Source of the DNA: Globisporangium splendens
Lineage: Eukaryota; Oomycota; Peronosporomycetes; Pythiales; Pythiaceae
Reading direction: 5' to 3'
Assembly (NCBI GenBank): GCA_006386115.1
Contig: VFIW01000015.1
Coordinates: forward strand, 365,001 to 429,000
Length of the DNA: 64,000 nucleotides
A program made the position numbers and the translations under genes. This document shows, in pieces, positions 53,501 through 63,700 of this stretch (position 1 is its first letter; each line of letters starts with the position of its first letter). The notes below the pieces were generated by a model. That model had not been told where the DNA came from and did not search any database. It worked only from the letters and a program-made list of their open reading frames with translations.

Positions 53501-54388
53501 GAAGGGAGTGTTTCCTCCAAGGGAGGCAAGCCCAAGGCGGTCGCAAAGCGTAAGGCGCCTTCGTCTGCCGATAACAAGTCGCCTGCAGCAAAACGTAGCA
53601 AGAAAGACGGGTCTGCCTCTGGCGAGTCGAAACCAAAATCGTCTTCCAGTGCTGCCACCAAGAAAGAATCCAGCAGCTCGAAGTCGAAAGACGCGTCGAG
53701 CAAGCACCCAGGACGGATATTTAACGTGAAGCAGCTGGCGACGATCATCGAAGAGTACGAAAAGAACCCACGACCTAGCGTTGCGCGTTTGGAGGAATTG
53801 CAGAACATCTTGAACCAGGGTGACCACGCCGATGAGAACTTTGTGAACCCAACGGGCGTCACAAAGCGTCAGATCAAGACGTGGTTCTCGAATCGTCGTG
53901 CGAAGGAGCGTCTGGATCTGATCAAGATGAAGGTGCAGGACAAGCAGGTCGTCGGAAAGAGCAAGTCGGGCAAAAGCAAGAAAACTGCTGCCACGGCGGA
54001 CTCTGGCATCGATTCCGAGACCGAAGACGAAGATCGTGACGAGACAAAGAAGAAGAAAGCCACAAAGTTCAGTGCGAGTGCGTCGTCGGCAAACGAGTCT
54101 CGAAAGGAGCTGTTTGTTGCAGCAGGAGCTACTTCCGAGAAGCAGGAGGAGGACGACGATGTCGATAGCGACGACGACGATGAGTTGAGCGATGCCGAGA
54201 GCGAACACAGTGCGCCAGCGGCGATTGCGAGTGCTGCCAGTCACGACGACCCAAATGCGAACAGCAATGCCGCCCGAGTCACCCCAAGCATGCGGATGCT
54301 GGTCGACGATGATGACGACGACAGTGACGACGACATCGATAGCGACGACGATGATGACGATGATGACAGCGACAACGACGACGCATAA
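50507..54388 (+). CDS. PHD-finger protein with three atypical homeodomains
   Basis: 1293 residues in one exon. Residues 55-190 are Asp/Glu-rich. A PHD-like zinc finger spans about 220-270 (ECEVCGEPRNGRRAM, CKCMYHSSCY, WFCPECES). Three homeodomain-type units follow: about 532-605 (ending IRIWFDNRRAKERLDYM), about 902-970 (ending IRCWFYKRRSTNQRP) and about 1066-1142 (ending IKTWFSNRRAKERLDLI). Units 1 and 3 have the standard WF-x-NRR recognition helix. Unit 2 has WFYKRR, so the Asn that contacts adenine is missing. Lys/Ser-rich linkers and an acidic tail complete it. It is probably a nuclear chromatin-binding transcription regulator. The combination with three homeodomains is unusual. Confidence 0.88.
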   Translation: MADVEMADATRDARVEGDGVNAAVAVPIANSSNGTAAPEPEVDNDTEKKKALLVYKSNQPSASDDDDDDENDDEDDEEDDDDVDDDDDDDAAGPSGEDDDLDDVASVKSAGNDDIDDDDEGVQVEKDDDESINVPSDDDLDSTATPTRVDTDEDMASDKHTDATKRAVNDESDSASSAGRAASSSPTKNDGEGKILTLKSGTTSDVKAIIAARRRTGVRKECEVCGEPRNGRRAMLCANCKCMYHSSCYRQRFSKLINASGKQWFCPECESNSKAQQAAASDREASTPRKKRDDAGKARGVRGTKGVPAMKGKQEGDAHVVTDKVSASELELKRIKDVALRGGKKINAVILERTDEMLQVTQSLTSEIEAVMEPSWSNNDKPSFNAAVATPNQPPPFTLPIASSSSPGAGASILNQQPLSPTSLSSTNEFRIHGNGGVDHAMSGVDATERNVLLTRVFAGLGSLKNLLQQLQVTGIQFEVDLIKEIKMPPVKDEQKANTGASASSSSRKAPSSAAARGASNTAGKAKNGASRLYSSKQIQKLEEWYQKSSRPESCEIQAMYRIINSPDYADKELQPDGISVKQIRIWFDNRRAKERLDYMRLKMKDISTTDMDADSVKRMKAAYIDEAKEVLEARVSRLRENGKGPGEIVDEAGDLLLPDGEHPLPTKSTKASPATKSSQSSSGNAASNKDNAEGTSKALNVINQKKRIRIDYVASVRKTVKDAREAGKSEEEIKVLRTAAIERARERLHVPYKNSRQGPSKPLGKDEVTHIKLKMLKLLEEDAPAEEITDVIELLLSVMIPRDILIESALHRQLNLALKAHKDNKELVKQTNKLLDEFNTIIEKGDLVVAEPDTVKEETGGSKAKKKKDTSLLLDVDAESLPGTPGASPDSPAASPDSRRPRVKFSLEQLVKLEKHFHKDDTPSKKKLDKLAEKLNEIGAQDPASDEAQKSIDYKQIRCWFYKRRSTNQRPQALTTIDLQDAAGSSSSSSSETESDSEGSVSSKGGKPKAVAKRKAPSSADNKSPAAKRSKKDGSASGESKPKSSSSAATKKESSSSKSKDASSKHPGRIFNVKQLATIIEEYEKNPRPSVARLEELQNILNQGDHADENFVNPTGVTKRQIKTWFSNRRAKERLDLIKMKVQDKQVVGKSKSGKSKKTAATADSGIDSETEDEDRDETKKKKATKFSASASSANESRKELFVAAGATSEKQEEDDDVDSDDDDELSDAESEHSAPAAIASAASHDDPNANSNAARVTPSMRMLVDDDDDDSDDDIDSDDDDDDDDSDNDDA

Positions 54389-54923
54389 GTGCAGCGCTCT
54401 TTTTGCTTCTCATCACTCGAAAAAGTTGTCACCAAAATTTCCATTCTCCCACGTGATCATAAATAAATGCCAAACTCACAACTCCACTCTCAAATTAAGG
54501 AGCATAACAATGCAAGTTGGCAGTCGGATAACAGAGAATTTGCAATGAAACCCATCGTTTTTCATGACCCAAAACCCGTGGGTTTCTTTCGGGTAGGCGG
54601 GTCAGTCACCAGCTGGGTTGAAGTCTGGTTGGAACTGTTGACGCAAAAGACCTCTCCCCCTCATTGATGCGCTAATACCTCTCTTTGGGAACTGCACTCA
54701 AATTACATTCATTTGTATTATAGTAGCTACCTATTTAGTGTCTGCAGTTGTTTATCTACCAAAGTTGTTGTAGCAACATAATTTAGCACATTGCACTGTG
54801 ACCCAATGTTGGAGTCGCACAATGCCAAAATAGCTGATAGGGGGCAGCCAACTCAGTCTCATTGTTGAACTCGCCCCGCGCTGCTCACGTCAAAGCCTCC
54901 AGACTCCCACCACCGCCGCCACC
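54389..54923. other. Intergenic region
   Basis: 3' UTR with AATAAA near 54463, and the upstream region of the MaoC gene. No other gene seen. Confidence 0.5.
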
Positions 54924-55949
54924 ATGAGCCAAGAAAACCACGTCGACGTCGACCGCATCCTGAGCAACCCGGAGGAGACCTTCACGGCCACGTACAACCA
55001 GCGCGACCTCATCGTGTACGCGGCGGGCATCGGCGAGTCGGACCTCCAGTTCACGTACGAGTACAACGACAAGTTCGCTGCCTTCCCGTTGTGTACGTTT
55101 TGTTGCATAGTTTATATAAATGCTGCGTGCCACTACTTTGGCGCAAGAGAGAGGACAACACATTCGCGCTAATATTTTGTGCGTCCTGCGGATTGTAATA
55201 TGCGGTGTGCAGACCCTGTGGTGCTCTCGTTCAAGGGCGAGTCGCACGATGTCGTGCCATTCCCGCCACCGACGCTCTCGGCGGTGCCAGATGGCATGCC
55301 GCCTGTGAACCCTGCGATGTCGTTGCATGGTGAGCAAGCGCTCGAGCTTTTCCGCCCATTGAACCCTGAGGGTGGCGCATTGCAGTGCAAGACCAAGGTC
55401 ATCTCGTTCTTCAACAAGGGCAAGGGCACGCTCATGGAGACCGAGACCATCATGCAAGACGCCAACGGCCCCGTTGCGCGCTTGATCAGCGGTTCGTTCA
55501 TCCGCGGACTGACGGGTTTCAAGGGCAAGGGCCGCAAGCTGCCGCCTCGTGTGCAAATGCCAAAGCGCGAGCCAGACGCGCGCGACTCGTACAAGACGTT
55601 GCCGACGCAGGCGCAGATCTACCGTCTCTCGGGCGACTACAACTCGTTGCACATTGACCCGGAGATCGCCAAGAGCGTGGGCTTCAAGGAGCCGATCTTG
55701 CACGGCCTGTGCACCATGGGTTTCGCGTCGCGTGCGCTGTACAAGCGCTACTGCCGCGGGGACCCGGCGCTCTTCAAGTCGATCCGAGTGCGCTTTGCGA
55801 GCCCAACGTACCCGGGCGAGACTTTGGAGACCGTGATGTGGGACAACGGCAACACGGTCTACTTCCAGACGATCGTGAAGGAGCGCAACGTCGTCGTAAT
55901 CGACGGCGGCGAGTTCGTGCACGGCGGCCCAACCCCTGCCAAGTTGTAA
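54924..55949 (+). CDS. Peroxisomal 2-enoyl-CoA hydratase (MaoC/hotdog type)
   Basis: Two exons, 54924-55092 and 55213-55949, with a 120-bp intron; 301 residues. The N-terminal half (RDLIVYAAGIGESDLQFTYE, LHGEQALELFRPL) is the degenerate hotdog. The C-terminal half has the hydratase 2 motif: YRLSGDYNSLHIDPEIAKS with catalytic Asp and His, then PILHGLCTMGFA. This two-hotdog layout is that of eukaryotic enoyl-CoA hydratase 2. The C-terminal AKL is a peroxisomal targeting signal (PTS1). It hydrates trans-2-enoyl-CoA to (3R)-hydroxyacyl-CoA in beta-oxidation. No dehydrogenase domain is attached. Confidence 0.93.
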
Positions 55950-56186
55950 AAGCTGTTCAGCAAATGAGTCAATGCGTTCATTCTTATGAGAAAGTCCAAC
56001 AGAATGAGAACAAGAGGGTGCGTGCGTCGTGATTTTTCCCGAATTTGCATTGTTGTTCATATATTTCCATCAAATTATTATAGTAGGACTGCGTAGCTCA
56101 ATGCCAAGAGCTGCTACGTTGTAGTGGGTGGTAGTGTATAGTGCCGCCTCTGTGGAGTGGCTCGCGCGAGTTTGTTTCTCGACTAT

Positions 56187-57908
56187 TTAAGCCGAGTTGC
56201 GCGTGATGTACGTGAGCAGATCGATGCGCGTGACGACGCCGAAGATGACCGACTTGACCTCGATCTCGCCGCCCTTGCGGATGCGCTTCTGCTCGGTCAC
56301 GACGAGCGCAAAGTGGTCGCGGTCGAAGATGCGGCTGAGCTCGTACAGCGACGTCTGCGTGCTGACCTTCTTGAACTGGCGGTACATGGCGCTCGAGACC
56401 GAGTCAGTGGCCTTGACGCGGCCCGGCATGAGCTGCGCGATGAGGTTGCCCTCCGAGACGACGCCGACGATCGAGTTGTCGTCCGCAACCACCGGCAGGT
56501 TGTCGAAGCCTTCCTTCTTCAGGATGTCGACGGCATCCTTGCACGTGAGGTCCGGCGTGATCGTGACGGGCGCCTGCAGCGGCAGCTCCGACACGAGCTT
56601 CTTGGCCCACCACGTCGAGCTCAGGCGCGTCTTGCTCGTGTCCTCGACGTACCCGTGCTCGTACATCCAGTCGTCCGACAGGAACTTGGACATGTAGTTG
56701 CGCGTCGAGTCTGGCAGCACGACGACGCAGGTCTGGCCCTTCTTGAGCGACTTGGCAGCTTGCAGCGCTGCCTGCAGCGCCGAACCACACGAGCCACCGC
56801 AGAGCAGACCTTCTTCACGGATCAGACGACGTGCCAGAAGGAACGACTCCTGGTCGTCCGTCTTGATCCACTGGTCGATCAGCGAGCGGTCGAGCACGTC
56901 CGGAATGAAATCGTACCCGATACCTTCCACCTGGTACGATTGCAGACGCTTCTCGTCGTTCAGGTTGTCTGGGTACGCGAGTATCGAACCCTTTGGGTCC
57001 GCACCGACGACAATGCACTGCGGCGCCTTCTCCTTAATCTTGCGCGCCGTGCCCGAGATGGTGCCGCCGGTACCGGCGCCCATGACCACCATGTCGACCT
57101 TGTTGTCGAGCGCGGCCAAGATCTCTTCGGCCGTGCCGTCGTAGTGCGCCAATGGATTCGATGGGTTCGTGTACTGATCCAGAATGTGCGAGTTCGGGAT
57201 CTCCTTGTTCAAGCGCAGCGCAACACCAATGTGGCTCTCAGGTGAGTCCCACGCGGCCTCCGTGGGCGTACGGATGATCTCGGCACCCAACGCCTTCAAC
57301 ACGTCCACCTTCTCCTGCGACATCTTTTCCGGCAACGTGATGATCATGCGGAAGCCGTAGATCGCAGCCGCGAGCGCGAGACCGATACCCGTGTTCCCCG
57401 ACGTTGGCTCAATCAACGTGTCACCCGGCTTGATGCGGCCAGACTCCATGGCGTCTTCCACCATGCGCTTGCCGATACGGTCCTTGACCGAGCCACCGGC
57501 ATTGAAGTACTCGCACTTGGCGAGCAAGTCGCATTCCAGACCCGCCTTCTTCGCGATCGTGTTCAAACGCACCAGCGGCGTGCTGCCGACATGCTCCAAA
57601 ATCGTGTTCAAGATCTTCGGCTCCGGCTTGCTACACAAATGCGCACACACAATAGCCACATCGCTCACGTTAGCGCAAAAGATCTCTCTCACATGTCCAC
57701 CTGCCACAAAAAGGATGCATACCTTGGACGGTGCACGTGGACGCCCTTGACGAAGCACGTTTCAGGGTTTGGACATGCCGAGCCAGTTGGAAACTATGAG
57801 AAGAGAGAGAGAGAGAGCAATGACAGAGAACAGCATGAGAGCGAAGAACTACGCCTCAGGCGAGAGCGAACACTGAGTCACCTAACGTACAGGAAGCGAG
57901 GAGGCCAT
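56187..57908 (-). CDS. CBS: Cystathionine beta-synthase
   Basis: Three exons on the minus strand: 57908-57891 (18 bp), 57793-57723 and 57630-56187; 510 residues. The PLP fold has the Lys in NAGGSVKDRIG, the phosphate loop SGNTGIGLA and GAGTGGTISG. The C-terminal third is a CBS-domain (Bateman) pair ending RIDLLTYITRN. The N terminus (ACPNPETCFVKGVHVHRPS) resembles the heme-binding arm of animal CBS, with candidate Cys and His ligands. It makes cystathionine from serine and homocysteine. The 18-bp first exon was chosen because ATGGCC is followed by a good donor (GTACGT) and the frame joins cleanly. It is convergent with the hydratase gene, 237 bp away. Confidence 0.93.
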
Positions 57909-60228
57909 GGCGAGAGGACTGGGAGATGAGGTGGTGGTGATGGATAGACGAAATGGGCGGCGCTGCTGCTGCTGTGGGCGGAAGCGCTTCGATTCAGGAA
58001 TGGCAGGCGCCTCGTTCGTCTGCTCTTCTCTGATCAGGCGACACTTGACCCCCTCCCATTCTCGCTGCTGCGACCTTCCTGCAACACGCGATGTTCTTCC
58101 AGACACCCGATTGGAAGAGAAAGGGAAAAGCCGCTTTTTCCAAAACACGACGTTGAATGTGTTGGTTTGGGAGTGTTTAAAACAATGGTGATTGAACCGC
58201 GATCTCAGGGAGAATGGCGTCACATTTGCAGCAGTTCGAGTCGTAGATGCCACGAATATAGCACCATCTCTGCAGCTCTCTGACGCTGTTCCCAACGGTG
58301 GCAATGGTGAGAATACTTCATACCAGGCATACTCGTAAACTTGAACCTGTCGAGGTTCAACATGTTTTAATCCCTCCCTCCCCTTCTTCATCTGATCCAG
58401 TCGTGGTACACATCGTCTTTTGGGATCTGGCCAGGTTCCTCTTTTCTCTTTGTCTCATTTGATCACCAAGCCATTGCGTCCATCCACCTCCCCTTCCACC
58501 AGTGGCGCACGACGAATAGCTACATTTTCGCGTGTGGCAACGATTCGCCGCATGCACGTAGAGAGAGTGGCTATTGCTGGTTGCATGACGTTGCTGCTAC
58601 CAGTTGGCTGCAGCGTACTGAGTCCTCCGTCTACAGTCTCGTTCGGAACGAGACAGTGGACGGAGCATCATTTAGAACGAGTCGTTCCAATGGATGCTCG
58701 TCATGCCTGCAATGTCACGAGATCCGACTGTTTCATTCGTTGAAATGTGCGCCAATCATATTTATGGGATCGAGTGAGGTGCCGCTTCTCGCAGCCAATC
58801 AGAGCGCGATATTGCCTGTCGACGAATGACCCCAGAAACGAATGGAGCAGATGGTCTCCAGCAGCTGAATGGCTCGCAACGAATCCACATCTACAGTTGA
58901 TGCGCGCACGCAACGCTGTGCTTTCGTCGTGTCGATATTGGACGTGCTGTGATGGCAAGTGTGAATGTATGACGAAAGCGCCAAGTGTGCGATGACTCTG
59001 AAAAGACGGAGTGGGATTTGAATTGCAGCGGTATTTTCATCATAGAGGAAAGAAACTACTGTAACTAAACTGCAACCATGAGATCTATGTAGCCTGTTGA
59101 GGATCCAACGCGCTTGGTACGCTGTTGCATAAGTGCGAGTAGTTAGCAGTGTTCTTGTGTCCGTGATCTTTGTCGTCGATGTCTTCTGTTAACGTTGCAG
59201 TTCACACTCCCCGGCCAATCAGTGTCGGTCACTGCTGCTTCTGATCAATTAAAGCAATTAATAGGGAGAGACAACACATCGTATCGCTCGACAATTGTGC
59301 TCACGGTGATCGATTTTGTGTTTGTGTTGAAGTCAATTTTCAGCATCGCCTCGGCAATTAAGGCTGTCGAATCAGTGTTTGATACTGCTCGTCGCAACAG
59401 AACTGGCACGATGGCTGAGAGAATTGACGCACCGAGAGCTTCTCCTAGAGCAATCAAATCCGTAGACGCCATAATATTCCTGCTGAAAACGGACTCTGAT
59501 CTGCTGCAAAGCCGAGTATTCGAATCCGCTCCCACGCCGCGCAGCAGCTCAGCAGCCGCATCCATGCAACCCCTATATCTGTCGTAGACTATTTAGATCG
59601 GAAGGACACGGACGCAGCGACTGCGTAGCACACGACTGGGGCTCCAACCCGTGCCATGTGCATGCCGCCGAAGAGGACGAGCGACAACGACCGTGTCATT
59701 CTGCTACAGCACATCCTCGCGTACCCCTTCAAGTGCCACGGCCAGTGCGACATCGGATCCTGCCCTCCAGCGTCATTAACGCCGACTCGCTTTCGATCAA
59801 TTCCACGCTGACCCAAGAAGAGAGGCAAGAGATTGCCGCATTGAGCGCCACGCGCTGGTCGCAATGCGTACGGGAAATGCTTCGAATCCTGTACTGGACA
59901 GTGTTTCTTCCCCTCGTAGAGTTCGCCGAAGTGATCGTTCCGATCGTGTATTATACGCGCTCCCATCACTGCCACATTGGGTGGGTGACCGATGTACTTT
60001 GCGCTTCTTAGACCAGCAAGTGGACATTCTTCTAATCCCGACTTTGCGATTTCCTTGTATGATCCAGGTGTCTGCCTGTGGGCTTCGTTCCATCTCCCGA
60101 GCAGAGTCTACTATCCGAAAGTTTGAGACATCGACGAGACCACGCTATTTGCGAATATCCGAACGGTGCTGTTGCACACGGCGCTACAAGCCGCTTCCTT
60201 GGCGACATTGGACATCATGTTGCGCTAC

Positions 60229-60347
60229 TAGAACAGCTGCGGTCAGCTGCCAATGTGCATAAAGCAGAGCAGTCCGACGACGACATCGTATTCGTTTTCC
60301 ACGAGTGGCAGACGCATGAAATCGCCCGTTTTGTGCGCGATGAGCAA
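60229..60347 (-). pseudogene. Fragment of the methyltransferase gene, inverted
   Basis: The reverse complement nearly matches 40150-40265 in the intact methyltransferase: GCACAAAACGGGCGATTTCA, then the stretch coding EYDVVVGLLCFMHI. A few substitutions are seen, one of them changing a Trp codon to TGA. Flanking sequence is unrelated or strongly diverged. It is a small dispersed duplicate. Confidence 0.85.
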
Positions 60348-60364
60348 GCGGCAACAGGACGCCG

Positions 60365-60438
60365 ATTGCCTAGTATATCAATTGCCATATTCGCCATATA
60401 AGTGCGAATATGGCAGTTGATCTACTTCACTAGGCAAT
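60365..60438. repeat. Imperfect inverted repeat (hairpin)
   Basis: Left arm 60365-60394 (ATTGCCTAGT ... CCATATTCGC) pairs with right arm 60404-60438 across a 9-base loop, with a small gap in one arm. It could be a MITE tip, a recombination scar or an RNA stem-loop. No coding role. Confidence 0.7.
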
Positions 60439-60750
60439 TGCTCTTGCCGCACAGTAGAAAGAGCTCAACTTCAACATTCGATCCCGTCCCTGATCGACTG
60501 GTGCACTGCTTCCCGAAAGTCATTCCAAAAGGCATCACTTGGCTGCGTGTGAGAGCGCTCTGTTCGGGTCATTCCGCTGTGTCCACCGAATGGTAGGTAC
60601 CAAGTGTCCACAACAAACGGACAAAATGTGGCGCGCTCCACATGAGTGTGCTGTACTTTCTTTCTGGGTCAACTGTCCCACTTTGTTTGCGTCGCTTCGT
60701 GACCCTCATGAAGAAAGATTGTCGATAGCTGCGCAAGCCTCGTCTGAAAG

Positions 60751-63700
60751 ATGGCGGATCCGAGTTCGCTGCAATGGATGGACGATGATAGCACTGAGTC
60801 GACCGTAGTGGCAGACGGAGCTGTCAATACTGATGGCGGCGACGTCGATCTCGGCGCACACGTGGTGGTTGGTAGTGCCGACGAAGCCGAGCAGCAGGAA
60901 CAAGTGCACCCTCATGACATGGGCGCGATCCTGATCGTCATCATGGAGCCCGTCGTCGACCCTCGCGAAGGAGGCACTGGTGAATGCGTCGTGTCCGAGT
61001 GGATCCAATGCATGAATAAGCACGGCGAAACGTACTTTTGCAATGTCGGCACAGGCGAAACACGGTGGCAGCTGCCGATTGCGGTCAATGAAGCAGATAA
61101 CGGGGATGACGCACCACAATTCAATTTTGACAGCGGCGATAACGCCGAACTCAGTCATGCAAGTGACACGGAGGTATTTGCGCACAACGGTAGCGATGAC
61201 GTTGACTACACGGAAGCTGCAGGGACCATGGCAGTCCATGCTGATTCTGGGATGCCCAGACGGCACCATGCCTCAATTCACCTCGTGAAGCAAGTCATGG
61301 ACGGCGAAATCAAGCGCTTGGATCGCAATGCGCAACTGCAGTTGGAGGAGGCGCGGCGCCACCATACCGAGCTCGAAGAGCTCCGTGACGAGGAAGTGCG
61401 GCTCGGAGGCGAGCACTGGATCAAGATGTACAACCCAACGCATGACTGCTTCTACTACTGCGGCATGTTCTCGGGAGAGATGAGATGGGAAAGACCCGAC
61501 TCGTACGTGATGAAGGCTGAAAGCGACTCGGGACTGCGAACGATCGTGCAATTGCAGTGCGCATTCCGGATAAAGCTGGCCCGCAAACGCGTCTTTCAGA
61601 TGAAAGTGAATGGACAGCAGCTCCTACCACTGCGTGAGTCAGACGAGCAAGCAGTCGAGGATGACTCCGCTCCGCACGATGTATCCGAAGGCGAGCAGCA
61701 CCCGCGGGAGAAACTGGCGAGTGCCACGGACGCTGCGGGCGTATGGGTCGAAGTCTACGACCCATTCCACAAGGTCTTGTACTACTACTGCTCAACGACG
61801 GGGGAATCCCGCTGGGATCCGCCGCCGTACTTCATATCAGCCAATGAAGACAAGGACATGGCGGCCGCAATCGCAATTCAATCGCTATCGCGGAGCTTTC
61901 TCACACGGCGCGCCGTGAAGCAGCGCAAGCTGACGTTGCGCAAGAAGCGTCAGGAGCAAGCCATGGAAGAGACACGACGGATCCGCGAGTTGCGGCACCG
62001 CGAGTTTTTCCTGCGTGATGAAGACGAGCGGGCGAGTATGTGCCGTCGCGAGATGATCGAAGAGGAAATGGAGCAGATTCATGCAGGTGATCGTTTCTGG
62101 GGCATTGATGCGCACGACCGCGAAGTGCGGCGTCAGCGAACAGAAGAGCGCATGGTGCAAACGGCCGAGGTTTTTTAGCAGCGCGTTAACCTGACGATGA
62201 AGTTGCGCAGCGAAATGTACGTGGCCAAGTGCAAGGAAGAGCAAGCGAAGCGTCGGGAAGCAGAAATGACGGCCGAGGCGATGGCGCGTGACGCGATGCA
62301 ATTCGAAGAAGATCAGCAGAGGCAGCTGCATGACAACTTTTGGGGTATTCAAGGCGAAGAGCTCCGGGAAGACTCTGCGCGGAGTGTGATGGCACACGAA
62401 GAGCTACTTAGTCGCTGCTTTGGTCAAGAGCTGCATGTGTACAACCTTCACGTCGCTTGGAAACGCGAGGCTGAGACCAACGCTGTGCGCACCAAGCGCG
62501 ACAACGTGATCTTTGAGAAGAAGTACCAGCGCAAGTACCTCCATTGGTTCTACCACGAGTGCACGACGGTCGACGACCTCCTTGAGTACATTTGGCTCAC
62601 CAAACAGCACTTTGTAGCGCCGTCGCCAAAGAAGAAACAGAAGCAAGCTCACGAGACCGATGTACCAGTGAGTCCCGTGGCTCTGACTCCTGGATAACAG
62701 CGCAATTGCGTGCTGGATGACCTCGTGGTGCAGGAGCGACTCGCCAGTGGTGACTTGCGGTACGGACGCAAGTCCATTGTTACGATCCACCACCCTAACA
62801 GTGGGCAGATTCTGGGGCGCAAAGGCGGATTCATAAAGCAGCAGGTCCTGCACACCAAGTCCATATTTGACGCCACGATGTCGGTACACGTGCCATTGAA
62901 CACGTCGCCACGCCACCCGGTGTCACCTTGCATTGAGCGCTCGCCAGAAGAAGAGCTCCACTTGTGCATGGGCACCGCCATGCACTACCGACGCGCGAAG
63001 GTATCCAAACGCCAGTGTGAATGGTTAGCTGTGACTGCACCTGGATGACCCTTTCTGTGGCTGTTGTTTGCTCCTGTAGACCCCAGACCCACATCTTCCT
63101 GCTCGCTTCAATGGAGTCCCATTCAAGCCCAGCGAGGTTAGCATAGCGTGCCTCAATCTGTTGTCTACTTGATGGTTAAGATAGATATAACTGAACTTGT
63201 TGTATGCCGCGTATGCGTTTAGATCAACCCGACGCGAGATATTTTGTGCAGCGAGCACACGAAGTTGACCCAGTTGCCATCACTCAATCTGACTTCTGCG
63301 GCTAATCCATTGCATCCGTGCGCGCGTCCGCGCGACTCGCCGAGCAGCAAAATCAGCCCCGTGCAACGCAAAACGAACCACAAGCTCCACAAACTCAAAA
63401 AGAACAACAAGGTTACAGCAACAGCCAGCCACGACCACCACCACGGCAACAACAATATCAACAGCAAAAGCGGATCCATGGAGCGCCACTTGATGCGCTT
63501 CAACCATTATGGACTGAACCAATACACCTACAAGGACGGTGATGACGACAATGAGCGACTTCGAGCGCATGACGATGACGACGATCTACGACGGCGCGAC
63601 GTGCTTCAGAACTTTGATCGCGACGAGCTCCCAGTACTCCAGCAGCTGTTTGAATTGATGGACTACGACGGCAATGGCACTGTGAACAAGCACGAGATGC

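Larger units (their letters stand above)
57909..60750. other. 2.8-kb gene-poor stretch with decayed coding relics
   Basis: No intact gene seen. Protein-like scraps occur near 59660-60010 (NSTLTQEERQEIAALSATRW and onward) but need several frame changes. The frame at 59195-59587 starts with TTG and has no recognised domain. An inverted methyltransferase fragment and a hairpin lie near 60.2-60.4 kb. Accumulation of relics suggests a relaxed, rearranged interval between two gene blocks. Confidence 0.55.

Noticed and set aside
56085..56150. tRNA-like string with GCGTAGCTCAATG
   Set aside because: Only the D-arm-like piece resembles a tRNA; no anticodon or T-arm fold follows.
56157..57245. 362-codon plus-strand frame
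   Set aside because: Antisense of CBS, which is certain from its motifs.
59195..59587. 130-codon frame as a small gene
   Set aside because: Starts with TTG, has no ATG until deep inside and no recognisable domain or promoter.
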